A stretch of 64,000 nt of DNA, taken from the NCBI GenBank assembly GCA_016415585.1, contig CP066552.1:3162001-3226000 (forward strand), given 5' to 3'. The notes beneath the pieces were generated by a model. The model searched no databases. It saw only the letters and a program-made list of their open reading frames with translations, and was not told the DNA's origin. The stretch comes from Pectobacterium carotovorum. GTDB taxonomy: Bacteria; Pseudomonadota; Gammaproteobacteria; Enterobacterales; Enterobacteriaceae. Below are positions 9,550-20,068 of the stretch, piece after piece; the stretch's first letter is position 1, and every line of letters begins with the position of its first letter. Both the position numbers and the translations under genes were made by a program.

Positions 9550-10807
9550 TCGCCTTCTCCTCATCCAGCGCTTCCATCACATGCGCTACCGTATGAAAAG
9601 ATCCACACACAATGACGATATCCTGCTCCGTCGCCTCGGACATCGCCTGCTGCCAGGCGGTCACGACATCGGGGAACGATTGGCTGCGCGTCAGGTGCTC
9701 AGCAATATGCTGCGCCGTTGCACCACGCGGCCCTTCCAGCGGTGCGCAATACCACTCATCCACTACGGGTGTTAAGTGGGCCAGCGTACCGGCGATGTCT
9801 TTATCCGACAGCATGCCGACGACAGCCCGCACTTTTCCGGTTTTCGACAGCCCGACCAAACGGTTTGCCAAATACGCCGCCGCATGAGGGTTGTGCGCAA
9901 CATCAAGAATCAATCGCGGTGACGCCTGCACGGTCTGAAAACGACCGGGTAATGCGGCGTGCTGCAAGCCTTGTCGAATCGCCTCTTCACTCACGTTGAG
10001 TGAAGAATAGTGCAATGCAGCCAGTGCCGTGGCGGCATTGGCTAACGGAACGTTGGGTAACGGCAGCCGTGACAGCTCGCGCTGTTTATCCTGCCAGCTC
10101 CACGTCTCACGCTGCATTGAATATTCCCAGTCGCGACCACGGCGGCGCAGCTGCGCGCCTTTCTCAACGGCAACGTCGGCAATCGTTTCTGGCATATCCG
10201 GCTCGCCAACAACGGCTGGTCTACCCTGCCGAAATATCCCGGCTTTCTCGCGGCCAATGCTTTCCCGATCGTTACCTAACCAATCGGTATGGTCGATCGC
10301 GATACTGGTTACCACGGATACATTCGCATCCACAATATTGGTGGCATCCAACCGCCCGCCTAGCCCGACTTCCAGAATAACGACATCCAGATTCGCCTGC
10401 TTAAAGAGTTGCAGCGCCGACAGCGTACCGAATTCAAAATAGGTGAGCGATACCGCCCCTCTTCCGGCTTCGATATCCGCAAAGGCCTGAGTATGCAGCG
10501 CTTCAGGCAATTCTTTGCCCTGAATACGCACTCGCTCGGTATAGCGAACAAGATGGGGAGAGCTGTACACCCCCACCCGTAGCCCGGCAGCTAACAGAAT
10601 GGACTCCAACGTACAGCAAGTCGTTCCTTTGCCGTTTGTCCCCGCGACGGTGAAAATCGTGGCGGCAGGCTGGAGCAGTTGGAGATGTTCGGCAACCTGC
10701 TTAACGCGATCCAGGCCTAAATCAATGGCCTGAGCGTGCAGGTGCTCAAGATAATGAAGCCACGTGACCAAAGGTGACGTGGCTTGAGGTATTTGAAGAG
10801 TATCCAT
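9539..10807 (-). CDS. folC: Bifunctional folylpolyglutamate/dihydrofolate synthase FolC
   Basis: Adds glutamate to dihydropteroate and to tetrahydrofolates. Mur-ligase fold: the ATP P-loop GTNGKGTT near residue 57, ligase motif VILEVGLGGRLDATNIV and IAIDHTDWLG, and a C-terminal domain with LDVAHNPHAAAYL. Length 422 equals the E. coli protein. It lies between accD and dedD with its stop overlapping the dedD start, consistent with the known accD-folC-dedD arrangement. Confidence 0.96.
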   Translation of the reverse strand: MDTLQIPQATSPLVTWLHYLEHLHAQAIDLGLDRVKQVAEHLQLLQPAATIFTVAGTNGKGTTCCTLESILLAAGLRVGVYSSPHLVRYTERVRIQGKELPEALHTQAFADIEAGRGAVSLTYFEFGTLSALQLFKQANLDVVILEVGLGGRLDATNIVDANVSVVTSIAIDHTDWLGNDRESIGREKAGIFRQGRPAVVGEPDMPETIADVAVEKGAQLRRRGRDWEYSMQRETWSWQDKQRELSRLPLPNVPLANAATALAALHYSSLNVSEEAIRQGLQHAALPGRFQTVQASPRLILDVAHNPHAAAYLANRLVGLSKTGKVRAVVGMLSDKDIAGTLAHLTPVVDEWYCAPLEGPRGATAQHIAEHLTRSQSFPDVVTAWQQAMSEATEQDIVIVCGSFHTVAHVMEALDEEKANGE

Positions 10808-10912
10808 GAGTCCCGTTCACTAGCTTACGGTTCATTGCGGGCAGAGCGTGCGTATTACTACTCGGTCGAGAACGACGTGGTCGAGTACCACACGTCCTGC
10901 CCATCATGTCAA

Positions 10913-11830
10913 TTATGCGTCATCCTGTGATGATTCAGACGGCGCATCGCTGCGGATTTCCACGTCATCGTTGCCCGGTTCTGGATGGTTCGTCAGTTTG
11001 GCAAGAATAGTGGCCAGCTTGTAGCGCATTTCCGGACGACGAATGATCATATCGATCGCCCCTTTCTCAATCAGGAATTCACTGCGCTGGAAGCCCGGCG
11101 GCAGTTTTTCACGCACGGTTTGTTCGATAACGCGTGGGCCGGCAAAACCGATCAGCGCTTTCGGCTCGGCAATGTTCAGGTCACCCAGCATCGCCAGACT
11201 CGCGGAAACACCGCCCATAGTTGGATCGGTCAGTACTGAAATGTAAGGCAAGCCACGATCGCGCATTTTGGCCAATGCGGCACTGGTTTTCGCCATTTGC
11301 ATCAGCGACATCAGCGCTTCCTGCATACGCGCACCGCCACTGGCGGAGAAGCACACCAGCGGACAACCGTCTTCCAACGACTGCTCAACGGCACGTACAA
11401 AGCGCGCGCCCACAACAGACGCCATTGAACCGCCCATGAAAGCAAACTCAAAAGACGCGACGACAATCGGCATGCCGTACAGCGTGCCTTTCATCACGAC
11501 CAGCGCGTCTTTCTCATCGGACTGTTTCTGTGCAGAAGCCAGACGATCTTTATATTTTTTGGAATCCCGGAATTTCAGGACATCCTTCGGTTCCAGTTCG
11601 CTTCCCAACTCGACAGTGTTTTCTTTATCCAGAAAAGCCTGTAGACGGGCGCGCGCGGAAAGGCGCATATGGTGATCGCACTTCGGGCAGACACCCAGAT
11701 TGCGCTCCAACTCAGCACGATAAAGAACCTGACCGCAGCTATCACATTTTGTCCAGACCCCTTCAGGGATGTTCGCTTTACGGGTCGGTGTAATATTGCT
11801 TTTGTTAAGAATTCGTTCAATCCAGCTCAT
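10913..11830 (-). CDS. accD: Acetyl-CoA carboxylase carboxyltransferase subunit beta AccD
   Basis: Beta subunit that, with AccA, transfers the carboxyl group from biotin to acetyl-CoA in fatty acid synthesis. The N terminus holds a four-cysteine zinc ribbon (CDSCGQ and, after about 15 residues, CPKCDHH) followed by the crotonase-like carboxyltransferase core with [15 protein letters not shown] and [12 protein letters not shown]. Length 305 is standard. The gap to folC is 105 bases and the gap to dedA 224 bases. Confidence 0.97.
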   Translation of the reverse strand: MSWIERILNKSNITPTRKANIPEGVWTKCDSCGQVLYRAELERNLGVCPKCDHHMRLSARARLQAFLDKENTVELGSELEPKDVLKFRDSKKYKDRLASAQKQSDEKDALVVMKGTLYGMPIVVASFEFAFMGGSMASVVGARFVRAVEQSLEDGCPLVCFSASGGARMQEALMSLMQMAKTSAALAKMRDRGLPYISVLTDPTMGGVSASLAMLGDLNIAEPKALIGFAGPRVIEQTVREKLPPGFQRSEFLIEKGAIDMIIRRPEMRYKLATILAKLTNHPEPGNDDVEIRSDAPSESSQDDA

Positions 11831-12054
11831 TGATAACCTTTCTGCTTGAACCTGGCAAATGCCAGTCCGCTGTTCATGTTATTCCCTGACAACATTGCCA
11901 ATGAAAAAATGCCTGAGACGCACGACAATCGCGGTACAAAGGCATCGGCACCAAGGGTGTTCCCAAGAACAGACCATAAATGCTGCCCATTAAACCATAA
12001 CGTTCCGGTACTGTGGATAAAAAACTGGTCAAACCGGATGTTAAAATACTTCAC

Positions 12055-12720
12055 TTATTTCACATTGCCGCGCGAAGCCGCTCTACGGTGACGGGCAATC
12101 TCAATAATGCCCGGCAGGATAGAGAGAAAAATAATCGCGACAATCAGTAATTTCAGATTTTCCTGCACTACTGGCAAATCGCCAAACAGGTAGCCCGCAT
12201 AGGTGAATGACAACACCCACAGTAGCGCACCAATAACATTATAGGCTGCAAAATGCCGATAGCTCATGTGCCCCATCCCGGCGACAAACGGCGCAAATGT
12301 TCTCACAATCGGGACAAAGCGCGCCAGAATTATCGTCTTGCCACCGTGACGCGCGTAAAACGCATGCGTTTTATCCAGATAGCTGCGGCGGAAAATCTTT
12401 GAGTTCGGGTTGCTAAACAGCTTCTCACCGAACAGTCGTCCAATAGTGTAGTTCACCGCATCGCCCGTAATCGCGGCCACGATCATCAGGAACACCATCG
12501 TGTGCACATTCAGATCGTTCGACGGCAGCGCCGCCAGCGCCCCTGCGACAAACAGCAGCGAATCTCCCGGCAAAAACGGCGTCACCACCAGCCCGGTCTC
12601 ACAGAACAGAATCAGGAACAAAATGGCATAAACCCAGACACCATATTGCGCCACCAGTTCCGCCAGGTGAACGTCAATGTGCAGAATAAAATCAATAATA
12701 AACTGTATAAACTCCATCAC
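12055..12720 (-). CDS. dedA: DedA-family membrane protein
   Basis: Inner-membrane protein of the DedA/SNARE-associated (VTT) family, implicated in lipid-carrier flipping and membrane potential maintenance. It contains the family segments [30 protein letters not shown] and [26 protein letters not shown] (with the conserved Arg and Pro). Length 221 and the position directly upstream of accD match E. coli DedA. Confidence 0.93.
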   Translation of the reverse strand: MMEFIQFIIDFILHIDVHLAELVAQYGVWVYAILFLILFCETGLVVTPFLPGDSLLFVAGALAALPSNDLNVHTMVFLMIVAAITGDAVNYTIGRLFGEKLFSNPNSKIFRRSYLDKTHAFYARHGGKTIILARFVPIVRTFAPFVAGMGHMSYRHFAAYNVIGALLWVLSFTYAGYLFGDLPVVQENLKLLIVAIIFLSILPGIIEIARHRRAASRGNVK

Positions 12721-12911
12721 AACTTCTTCTCCCCAAAGTGTCTATCGAACGCACGCGGTCGATAGACGCAAAGCAGCCGCACTATCCGTGTTGCCTTGCG
12801 TATAGCACGCTGAATAGCATCGTCTTTAATACGCATCGCACCCTGCTTTTTGACCTACGGTCATCTGGCAGCGTGCAATAGCTAAAAGGCGCTCTCGTTA
12901 CAACAAAAACG

Positions 12912-13763
12912 TCAATCGGCTAAAAAGAGCGGCCCCATCGTAGGCTGCGGCAAAGCAAAACGTGCGGGATAATCTACCGCCACCAAATACAGCCCTTCGG
13001 CTCTGGCCGTTGCACCAGCCAACGTACGATCTTTGGCCGCCAGCAGCTCTGCAATCCACGACTCGGGGCGATTGCCACAGCCGACGTCCATCAGGCTACC
13101 CACGATATTACGCACCATATGATGAACGAACGCATTGGCCTTAATATCTACCACGATATAGTCACCGTGACGTGTAACCTTTAAATGATTTACATAGCGC
13201 CACGGCGTGCGCGACTGGCACTGCACCGCCCGAAAAGAGGTGAAATCATTCTCCCCCAACAGGCATTGCCCGGCACGCTCCATGCGTTCCACGTCTAACG
13301 GGTGATAAAAGTGCGTCATACCACGCGAAAGCACCGCAGGACGATAGCGGTGATTGTAGATGACATAGCGGTAGCGACGTGCCGTCGCGCTGAAACGCGC
13401 ATGGAAATCCTCATCCACCGTTTTCACCCAACGCACCGCGATATCTGGCGGTAAATTTGCATTCACGCCCATCGTCCACGCGGCATCTTTTCGGATTGCA
13501 TGCGTGGTGAAATGCACAACCTGCCCGGTGCCGTGAACGCCAGCATCGGTTCGCCCGGCGCAAAACACCTCTATCGGTTCATCCGCGACTTTGCTCAGCG
13601 CCTTTTCAAGACAGGCCTGCACGCTAGCGACATCAATCTGGCGCTGCCAGCCATAATAGAGGCTACCGTCGTACTCAATGCCGAGCGCGATTTTCAGCGG
13701 GGCGCGTTCGTTTTCCGCAGCGGCATCGGCCTGAGTAGCCTCTGCCTGAGTGGTTTCCGACAT
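12912..13763 (-). CDS. truA: tRNA pseudouridine(38-40) synthase TruA
   Basis: Isomerises uridines 38-40 in the anticodon stem-loop of many tRNAs. The catalytic motif [18 protein letters not shown] carries the essential Asp, and [17 protein letters not shown] is the N-terminal signature. The start is set at the ATG inside TAATG shared with the usg stop, giving 283 residues; a longer in-frame start inside usg (13790) exists but is less likely. The N terminus has a family-atypical acidic/alanine-rich extension ([18 protein letters not shown]) before the conserved core. Confidence 0.95.
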   Translation of the reverse strand: MSETTQAEATQADAAAENERAPLKIALGIEYDGSLYYGWQRQIDVASVQACLEKALSKVADEPIEVFCAGRTDAGVHGTGQVVHFTTHAIRKDAAWTMGVNANLPPDIAVRWVKTVDEDFHARFSATARRYRYVIYNHRYRPAVLSRGMTHFYHPLDVERMERAGQCLLGENDFTSFRAVQCQSRTPWRYVNHLKVTRHGDYIVVDIKANAFVHHMVRNIVGSLMDVGCGNRPESWIAELLAAKDRTLAGATARAEGLYLVAVDYPARFALPQPTMGPLFLAD

Positions 13764-14773
13764 TACCCGAGATACTCCCGCACCAGACATTCTGCCGTTT
13801 CCACCGCCATCAGCGCGCCGCCAAAGCGAGCGTTATCGGCGACCGACCAGAATTGCAGTAGCTCAGGAATACCGTAATCATTACGCAGACAGCCGACGCT
13901 CAGTTGCCCATTGCCGGACGCATCGCCAACCTGCGTCGGGTAATCCTGCTCGTCGCTTACCTCAATATTCCCAGCATTGAGCAGTTCGTCACGCGCTTCT
14001 TCCGCAGACAGCGGACGCAGTGATTCAAGATGAACAACCTGCGCGTGACCATAGAACACAGGGGATTGAATGCAGGTCACTGAAATCGGCAATCCGTCAT
14101 CCTGCAAGACTTTACGCACCTGATCGACCAGAACGCGCTCTTCACGCACGCTGCCCGCATCATCAGGCAATAAAGGCAACAAATTGAATGCCAACTGCTT
14201 CGGGAAAAGCCCAGCCTCAGGTGGAACACCATTCAGCAGACGGGCACTTTGTCCGGCCAGATCGTCTATCGCTGCTTTACCGAGTGCAGAAACCGACAGC
14301 ATATTGACGACATGCAGACGCGAGAGCCCAGCCGCATCAGTCAACGGCTTAATCACCGTCAGCAGTTGGCTGGTCAGGCTGTCGGCCACCGCGACAATAT
14401 TGCGGTTACGATAATCTGCCAGCGTATGTGTATTCACGCCGGGTACGACCAGCGGGACATCCGGCTCCAGCGCAAACAGACCGCTGCTGTCGATAACCAG
14501 ACAGCCCGCGTCCCCTGCGTCTTCCGCATAGCGGGCGCTGGCATCCTGACCGGCGACAAAAAATGCCAGCTGCGCCTGTGACCAGTCAAAATCGGCCACA
14601 TCGGTGACCAGACAGGATTTGCCGTTAAAACGTATGGTTTCACCCGCGCTACGTTCACTGGCCAGCGGATACAGTTCACCCACTGGGAATTCGCGTTCCT
14701 GCAATGATTCCAGTAACGCCGTGCCTACTGCGCCCGTTGCGCCCAGCAGAGCAATATTCCAGCCGTCAGACAT
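13763..14773 (-). CDS. usg: Aspartate-semialdehyde dehydrogenase homologue Usg
   Basis: Paralogue of Asd with the same two-domain fold (N-terminal NADP-binding [16 protein letters not shown], residues about 8-23) but unknown reaction. The segment that in true Asd carries the catalytic cysteine (NCST-type) reads ADSLTSQ here, with Ser where Cys should be, so dehydrogenase activity is doubtful. Start at [11 protein letters not shown] gives 336 residues; an upstream ATG would add 23 non-conserved residues. Coupled to truA through a TAATG overlap, as in E. coli. Confidence 0.92.
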   Translation of the reverse strand: MSDGWNIALLGATGAVGTALLESLQEREFPVGELYPLASERSAGETIRFNGKSCLVTDVADFDWSQAQLAFFVAGQDASARYAEDAGDAGCLVIDSSGLFALEPDVPLVVPGVNTHTLADYRNRNIVAVADSLTSQLLTVIKPLTDAAGLSRLHVVNMLSVSALGKAAIDDLAGQSARLLNGVPPEAGLFPKQLAFNLLPLLPDDAGSVREERVLVDQVRKVLQDDGLPISVTCIQSPVFYGHAQVVHLESLRPLSAEEARDELLNAGNIEVSDEQDYPTQVGDASGNGQLSVGCLRNDYGIPELLQFWSVADNARFGGALMAVETAECLVREYLG

Positions 14774-14903
14774 TTGGTTCTCTCCCAAATTTTGAATGAA
14801 ACACAAATCATGAATGGAACCGACAGACGATAGTGACGCCATCTGTCAATTTATGAATAAAAAAGTGTGATACTCGCGCAACACCGCCGTCAGAGGAACA
14901 CCG

Positions 14904-16040
14904 TTAACGTGCATCCCGCACTGACGCCGTGAATCCCAGCGCGTTCAGGCAATCTGCGCTGTCAGCATCGGCGCAGATAACATGGAGTGACGACCATTCG
15001 CGTCGTTCCTGATAATGTTTACGCAGGCGATCGAATTCGCCTTTCTGATGCGCTACGTGGCGTAACAACGCATCGTCCCGGCGCACATCATACACCAGAT
15101 GCACCAGACGTTTTAGCAGCGCCTCATCCAGTGGTGCGGTCAATGTCACTTCAGCATACTCTGGCGCAGGCAAAAGCGACGAAAGCGCCACCTGCTGGGG
15201 GGTTCCGATAAACTCGCTCCACGCCTCAAACACCTGCGTGGTGCCGCGCGCTTTCCCTTCCAAGGTATAACCAGCGATATGCGCTGTACCGATGTCTACC
15301 CGCGCCAGCAGATCGGTCGATAACGCGGGTTCCGGCTCCCATACGTCAAGAATGACGCTGAATTTTTTACCCTGTTGCAGCGCCTCAAGCAATGCAGCAT
15401 TGTCCACCACCGGGCCACGACAGGCGTTAATCAGAATACGTCCGTCCGTAAACGCGTTCAGTACGGCGGCATCAACCAAATGGTGAGTACGGTACGGGCC
15501 ATCGAGGTACAGCGGCGTATGCAGCGTCAGAATGTCGGCATCGCGCACCAGCGTGTCGAGCGGCAGGAAATCGCCCGCCTCACCGCGATCGGCACGCGGC
15601 GGATCGCACAACAGTGTTTTCACGCCCCAGGCTTTCAGACGCGCATCCAGACGTCTGCCAACATTGCCCACGCCGACAATCCCTACGGTTTTATCACGCA
15701 GTTGGAAGCCATCACGCTCGGCCAGCATCAGCAAAGAAGAAAAGACGTATTCCACTACCGCGATGGCGTTACAGCCGGGGGCAGCAGAAAACGCGATCCC
15801 GTTGGCGTTAAGCCAGGTGTCATCGACATGGTCAGTGCCTGCCGTCGCGCTGCCGACAAATTTTACCGCCGAACCAGACAGCAGATCCGCGTTTACCTTC
15901 GTGACCGAACGCACCATCAACGCATCCGCGTCTGCCAGCAGATCGCGTGGCAAAGGGCGTCCCGGCACGGCCTGCACTTCACCCAGACGGCTAAATAGCT
16001 CGCGGGCATACGGCATATTCTCATCAACCAGAATCTTCAT
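14904..16040 (-). CDS. pdxB: Erythronate-4-phosphate dehydrogenase PdxB
   Basis: Second step of the DXP-dependent pyridoxal phosphate route. D-2-hydroxyacid dehydrogenase fold: NAD motif [13 protein letters not shown], catalytic Arg in [14 protein letters not shown], Glu in DVWEPEPAL and His in [14 protein letters not shown]. Start at [12 protein letters not shown] gives 378 residues, the E. coli length; 18 more codons are open upstream. The DUF3410 dimerisation tail (C-terminal, about residues 285-370) is present. Gene order pdxB-usg-truA is conserved. Confidence 0.96.
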   Translation of the reverse strand: MKILVDENMPYARELFSRLGEVQAVPGRPLPRDLLADADALMVRSVTKVNADLLSGSAVKFVGSATAGTDHVDDTWLNANGIAFSAAPGCNAIAVVEYVFSSLLMLAERDGFQLRDKTVGIVGVGNVGRRLDARLKAWGVKTLLCDPPRADRGEAGDFLPLDTLVRDADILTLHTPLYLDGPYRTHHLVDAAVLNAFTDGRILINACRGPVVDNAALLEALQQGKKFSVILDVWEPEPALSTDLLARVDIGTAHIAGYTLEGKARGTTQVFEAWSEFIGTPQQVALSSLLPAPEYAEVTLTAPLDEALLKRLVHLVYDVRRDDALLRHVAHQKGEFDRLRKHYQERREWSSLHVICADADSADCLNALGFTASVRDAR

Positions 16041-16308
16041 TGTCTTCTCCGACATCGGTAGCCAGCCAAAAAAAGCGGGGAGATATTTTGCCACCGAATG
16101 GTGCAGAAACCCAAGGCAATTACAACGCGATATCTTTCCATCATCAGTTCACACCCGTGAAGATCTTACAAGATGGTCGCCATAGAAAGCCGACGTCATA
16201 CATGGTTGATAGTCGTCACATGGCTCTGTTATGTTGTTTGCCATTGCCGCACTTGCCCCATTTTTATCGACCAGACTGGCAATTGGTGCGTTTTCCGTCT
16301 GGTCTGTT

Positions 16309-17202
16309 ATGAGAAACCCAACGTTGAACGCCCTATTTCCTACCATTGCCGTCCTGATCTGGTCAATTAACGTCATCGTCAACAAGCTTTCCGCGAGCGT
16401 TATTGACCCGGCCGCTATCTCGTTTTATCGCTGGCTTCTTGCGTTCCTCGTCATGACGCCGTTCATGCTGCCAACGCTTCGCCATCATGCAGTAGCCATT
16501 CGTCAACACGCCTGGAAACTGCTCGTGCTGGGTCTGCTTGGCATGGTGCTGTATCAAAGTCTGGCCTATTACGCGGCACACACAATCAGCGCCGTGATGA
16601 TGGGGATCATGGGGTCACTTGTACCGCTACTCACCGTCTTGCTCAGCATTCCGCTGCTGCGCCTGGCTCCCACACTGGGCGTCGTGCTCGGTAGCCTGCT
16701 GTCGCTGGCTGGGATTGTCTGGTTGATCGGTGAGGGACATCCAGAACAGATTCTGGCGCAGGGTATCGGCCCCGGTGAATTCATGATGTTTTGTGCGTCG
16801 TTGTCCTATGCGCTCTATGGCGTGCTGACCAAACGCTGGAGTATCCCGTTGCCTAACTGGGTGTCGCTCTATGTGCAGATTGCCTTTGGCGTCGTCGTAC
16901 TGATTCCAAACTTCCTGCTGACGGACAATGTACAGCTCAATGCCAACAATCTGCCGCTGGTGATTTTCGCTGGCATCATGGCCTCAATCTTTGCCCCTTT
17001 TCTGTGGATTCAGGGGGTTATGCGTCTGGGAGCCAGCAAAGCCTCTATCTTTATGAACCTGACACCGATCTTTACGGCGATGATCGCGATTGGCTTTTTG
17101 CACGAGCCTTTGCACCATTATCATCTGGTTGGTGGGGGCATCACGCTACTAGGCGTGATCCTCGCCCAGCGCTTGCGCATTCCATTAGCGCGTAGCTCAT
17201 AA
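16309..17202 (+). CDS. EamA/DMT-family transporter
   Basis: Inner-membrane drug/metabolite transporter superfamily protein with about ten helices in two EamA halves (first begins ALFPTIAVLIWSINVIVNKLSASVIDPAAISFYRWLL). The start at MRNPTLNALFP yields 297 residues, normal for the family; the open frame extends 26 codons upstream but with a non-typical hydrophobic prefix. Substrate cannot be inferred. In E. coli this place between pdxB and flk is empty, so the gene is a lineage-specific member of the locus. Confidence 0.85.
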   Translation: MRNPTLNALFPTIAVLIWSINVIVNKLSASVIDPAAISFYRWLLAFLVMTPFMLPTLRHHAVAIRQHAWKLLVLGLLGMVLYQSLAYYAAHTISAVMMGIMGSLVPLLTVLLSIPLLRLAPTLGVVLGSLLSLAGIVWLIGEGHPEQILAQGIGPGEFMMFCASLSYALYGVLTKRWSIPLPNWVSLYVQIAFGVVVLIPNFLLTDNVQLNANNLPLVIFAGIMASIFAPFLWIQGVMRLGASKASIFMNLTPIFTAMIAIGFLHEPLHHYHLVGGGITLLGVILAQRLRIPLARSS

Positions 17203-17305
17203 TCCCCCATGAGATTAGTGCCGTTTTAGGCAACGCATGACTATCGGCCGTCACGGGAGATTGCTATGATTCATCTCAATCATGACGGCAGTGAGGATAA
17301 CCGAT

Positions 17306-18544
17306 ATGCAACCTGTAAGTGGCCCAGGTGCCCCGCTGCCCGGCGAACGCTCGGTTACGCCGACCACCACATCGTCAACCTCTACATCATCAGCTAACGC
17401 CGCAGGTTCATCCAACGGCGATCGACCGCTGACGCTGGCGCAGCGCACGACGCTGGAAAATCTGGTGCTTAAAGTTGCCGCGCTGACCACGTCAAAGGCA
17501 GCGGAAGTCTGGACGACGGTAAAACAGGGATTAGGGCTGGAAGAGAATAATGAACTGCTATCCCGCCACTACCAGCCTGCCGAGCAGATACTCCAGACGC
17601 GTTTAACGCAGGCGCAAGATAGCGGTGGTCGTCAACAGCTGCTTCAGCGTCTGACCGATATGCTGTCTCAGGGAAATAATCGTCAGGCAGTCAGCAATTT
17701 CATCCAGCAACAGTTCGGTAGCACCACACTAAGCGCGTTGACTAAAACGCAGCTACAACAGGTTGTCACGCTGCTGCAAAACGGGCAAATTCCGCAGTCA
17801 ACGACATCAACCACCGCGTCGCAAACCGCTCAAGCAGCCAACTCTCCCGATCGTCCGCTCTCTCCTGCGGAACAGCGCGGCTTGAATCAGTTAGTCACCC
17901 GGTTAGCGACCATGATCGGGGAACAGCCTGCAAGGGTGCTGAACAATCTGATGATGATGCAGAATCTTAGCCCGGGCGACGCCATCCCGTTAAAACATCT
18001 GCCGCTGATCACGCAGTTCCTGCAAGCGCAGGTTGAGCTACAACAGACGCAGACACTGCTGCGCGCCACCTCGCCAGCGCCACAGGGAGCACCGACCAAT
18101 GCAGGCACAGCGGGTACATCGCCAGAACCGCTAACAACCAACACCACCAATACGGCTAACGCGAATCTGTCATCACAGCCGCCACCGGCACAGAATTCGC
18201 TGCTTTCCCCGAATCTCGCCCCGTTGCAGGCTTTGCTACAACAGCCTATGACCGCGCAGGAACAGCATTTACTGATGGATTACACGCAAAACCGCTTCAA
18301 TATTGGATTACAAACTCCACTGACGCCGATGCAGGTCAGCGATCTGCTGACGTTCCTGTTTACGCAGCGCATTCAGCGCTCACAGGAAACGGACTGGACC
18401 ACGACCTCACAATTGCTGCATCCGCTGTTTAACCCGCTGATTGCGTCACTACCGCTTAGTTGGCAATCCCTGTTCCATAAGCCGATGTTCCTGGTGATTG
18501 TCAGCATCTGCGTGGCTGCATTTTTGCTTTGGGTATTGATCTAA
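17306..18544 (+). CDS. flk: Flagella biosynthesis regulator Flk
   Basis: Tail-anchored inner-membrane protein that in Salmonella couples flagellar rod-hook completion to export of the anti-sigma factor FlgM. Begins MQPVSGPGAPLPGERS, has a Ser/Thr/Gln-rich low-complexity linker, two similar helical blocks (LGLEENNELLSRHYQPAEQIL with SQGNNRQAVSNFIQQQFG, and RPLSPAEQRGLNQLVTRLATMIGE) and one C-terminal transmembrane helix (last about 20 residues). At 412 residues it is longer than the E. coli protein (about 330) because of expanded Thr/Asn linkers. Start chosen eight codons inside the open frame, at the residues matching homologues. Lies next to fabB as expected. Confidence 0.88.
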   Translation: MQPVSGPGAPLPGERSVTPTTTSSTSTSSANAAGSSNGDRPLTLAQRTTLENLVLKVAALTTSKAAEVWTTVKQGLGLEENNELLSRHYQPAEQILQTRLTQAQDSGGRQQLLQRLTDMLSQGNNRQAVSNFIQQQFGSTTLSALTKTQLQQVVTLLQNGQIPQSTTSTTASQTAQAANSPDRPLSPAEQRGLNQLVTRLATMIGEQPARVLNNLMMMQNLSPGDAIPLKHLPLITQFLQAQVELQQTQTLLRATSPAPQGAPTNAGTAGTSPEPLTTNTTNTANANLSSQPPPAQNSLLSPNLAPLQALLQQPMTAQEQHLLMDYTQNRFNIGLQTPLTPMQVSDLLTFLFTQRIQRSQETDWTTTSQLLHPLFNPLIASLPLSWQSLFHKPMFLVIVSICVAAFLLWVLI

Positions 18545-18606
18545 GCGCTAATACCGTTAAGGCCAGACTTATCGCTCATGCCCATCACCAACAAAACCAG
18601 CGCCAA

Positions 18607-18641
18607 CAAAAAACCCCGCGGCTTGCGCCTACGGGGTTTTT
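18607..18641. terminator. Bidirectional terminator between flk and fabB
   Basis: AAAAACCCCG pairs with CGGGGTTTTT around a short GC-rich loop (18607-18641), so both strands have a stem followed by T residues; it can end the convergent flk and fabB transcripts. Confidence 0.88.
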
Positions 18642-18677
18642 ATTTATTTGAATAATAGTGTTCGAATGATAAACCGA

Positions 18678-19895
18678 TTATTTATCGAATTTTCTCATTA
18701 CCAGCGCGGCGTTGGTACCACCGAACCCGAAACCGTTAGACATAACCGTTCTCAGTTCTCGCTCGGTCATTTCAGTGATGACATTCATGCCTTCAGCACG
18801 CTCATCCAGCGTTTCCACATTGATGCTCGGCGCAATAAACCCGTGTTCCAGCATCAACAGCGTGTAGATTGCTTCCTGAACGCCTGCAGCACCCAGAGAG
18901 TGGCCGGTCATCGCTTTGGTCGCAGAAATCGGTGGAACATTGTCACCGAAAACTTCGCGAATAGCCCATAGTTCTTTCACATCACCCACAGGCGTAGAGG
19001 TGCCGTGCGTGTTGATATAATCGATCGGTGTATCGATATCCTGCATCGCCATCTTCATGCAACGTACCGCGCCTTCACCTGACGGTGCAACCATATCCGC
19101 ACCGTCAGACGTCGCGCCGTAGCCGACCACTTCCGCATAGATGTGCGCGCCACGCGCCAGCGCGTGCTCCAGCTCTTCTACGACAACCATACCGCCGCCG
19201 CCAGCAATGACGAAACCATCACGGTCAGCGTCATAGGTACGGGACGCTTTTTCTGGTGTCTCATTGTATTTGGTGGACAGCGCGCCCATCGCATCAAATT
19301 CACAGGCCAGTTCCCAGCACAGCTCTTCGCCGCCGCCAGCGAACACGATGTCCTGTTTACCCATCTGAATTTGCTCAACCGCGTTACCGATACAGTGTGC
19401 GGAAGTTGCACAGGCAGAGCTGATGGAATAATTCACGCCGTGAATTTTGAACGGGGTTGCCAGACACGCGGACACCGCAGAACCCATGGATTTGGTCACC
19501 ACGTAAGGGCCAACGGCTTTCAGGCCGCGCGGGCTACGCATCGCGTCAGCACCAAACACCTGATAGCGCGCAGAACCGCCGGAACCAGCAATCAGGCCAA
19601 CGCGTGGGTTATTCTGATAAACCTCATCAGACAGTCCGGAATCTTGAATCGCCTGCTCCATGGATAAGTAGGCATAGATCGATGCATCACTCATAAAACG
19701 CACAATTTTGCGATCGATGAGGCCAGTGGTGTCCAGTTTGACATTCCCCCAGACGTGACTACGCATGCCGGAATCTTTCAGCTCTTGAGAGAAAGTAATG
19801 CCCGAGCGGCCTTCTCGCAATGATGCCAGAACTTCCTGCTGGTTATTACCGATGCTTGATACGATCCCCAGGCCAGTAATCACTGCACGTTTCAT
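18678..19895 (-). CDS. fabB: Beta-ketoacyl-ACP synthase I FabB
   Basis: Condensing enzyme of fatty acid elongation, essential for unsaturated fatty acids. Thiolase fold with the nucleophile in [12 protein letters not shown], His in [11 protein letters not shown] and second His in [10 protein letters not shown]. Length 405 equals E. coli. Starts [19 protein letters not shown]. The upstream region carries FabR- and FadR-like sites, fitting control of the unsaturated/saturated ratio. Confidence 0.97.
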   Translation of the reverse strand: MKRAVITGLGIVSSIGNNQQEVLASLREGRSGITFSQELKDSGMRSHVWGNVKLDTTGLIDRKIVRFMSDASIYAYLSMEQAIQDSGLSDEVYQNNPRVGLIAGSGGSARYQVFGADAMRSPRGLKAVGPYVVTKSMGSAVSACLATPFKIHGVNYSISSACATSAHCIGNAVEQIQMGKQDIVFAGGGEELCWELACEFDAMGALSTKYNETPEKASRTYDADRDGFVIAGGGGMVVVEELEHALARGAHIYAEVVGYGATSDGADMVAPSGEGAVRCMKMAMQDIDTPIDYINTHGTSTPVGDVKELWAIREVFGDNVPPISATKAMTGHSLGAAGVQEAIYTLLMLEHGFIAPSINVETLDERAEGMNVITEMTERELRTVMSNGFGFGGTNAALVMRKFDK

Positions 19896-19945
19896 GTAAT
19901 ACCTCTTCTTCCACTTATAGAGTTTGGGATTTCGCTTCGCACTTT

Positions 19946-19980
19946 AGCGTACAGTTGTAAGCTGAACAAGTCCGATCAGC
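19946..19980. promoter_or_regulatory. FabR-like and FadR-like sites upstream of fabB
   Basis: AGCGTACAGTTGTAAGCT (19946-19963) resembles the FabR palindrome (AGCGTACA...TGTTCGCT type), and the adjoining TGAACAAGTCCGATCAGC (19963-19980) resembles a FadR site (AACTGGTCNGACCTGTT type). They lie 50-85 bases before the fabB start, the arrangement known in E. coli, where FabR represses and FadR activates. Confidence 0.62.
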
Positions 19981-20068
19981 CAAACTATCGCGAAATCATT
20001 GCTAAATTTGCGCCACAATATTCAGCTCGATAGAATCTCATCATCACTTGAATAATGAGCTTTTTGTC

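Noticed and set aside
15375-16185. Long plus-strand frames (207 and 217 codons) over pdxB
   Set aside because: Antisense to conserved pdxB; GC-rich sequence often leaves such frames open, and no SD or family is seen.
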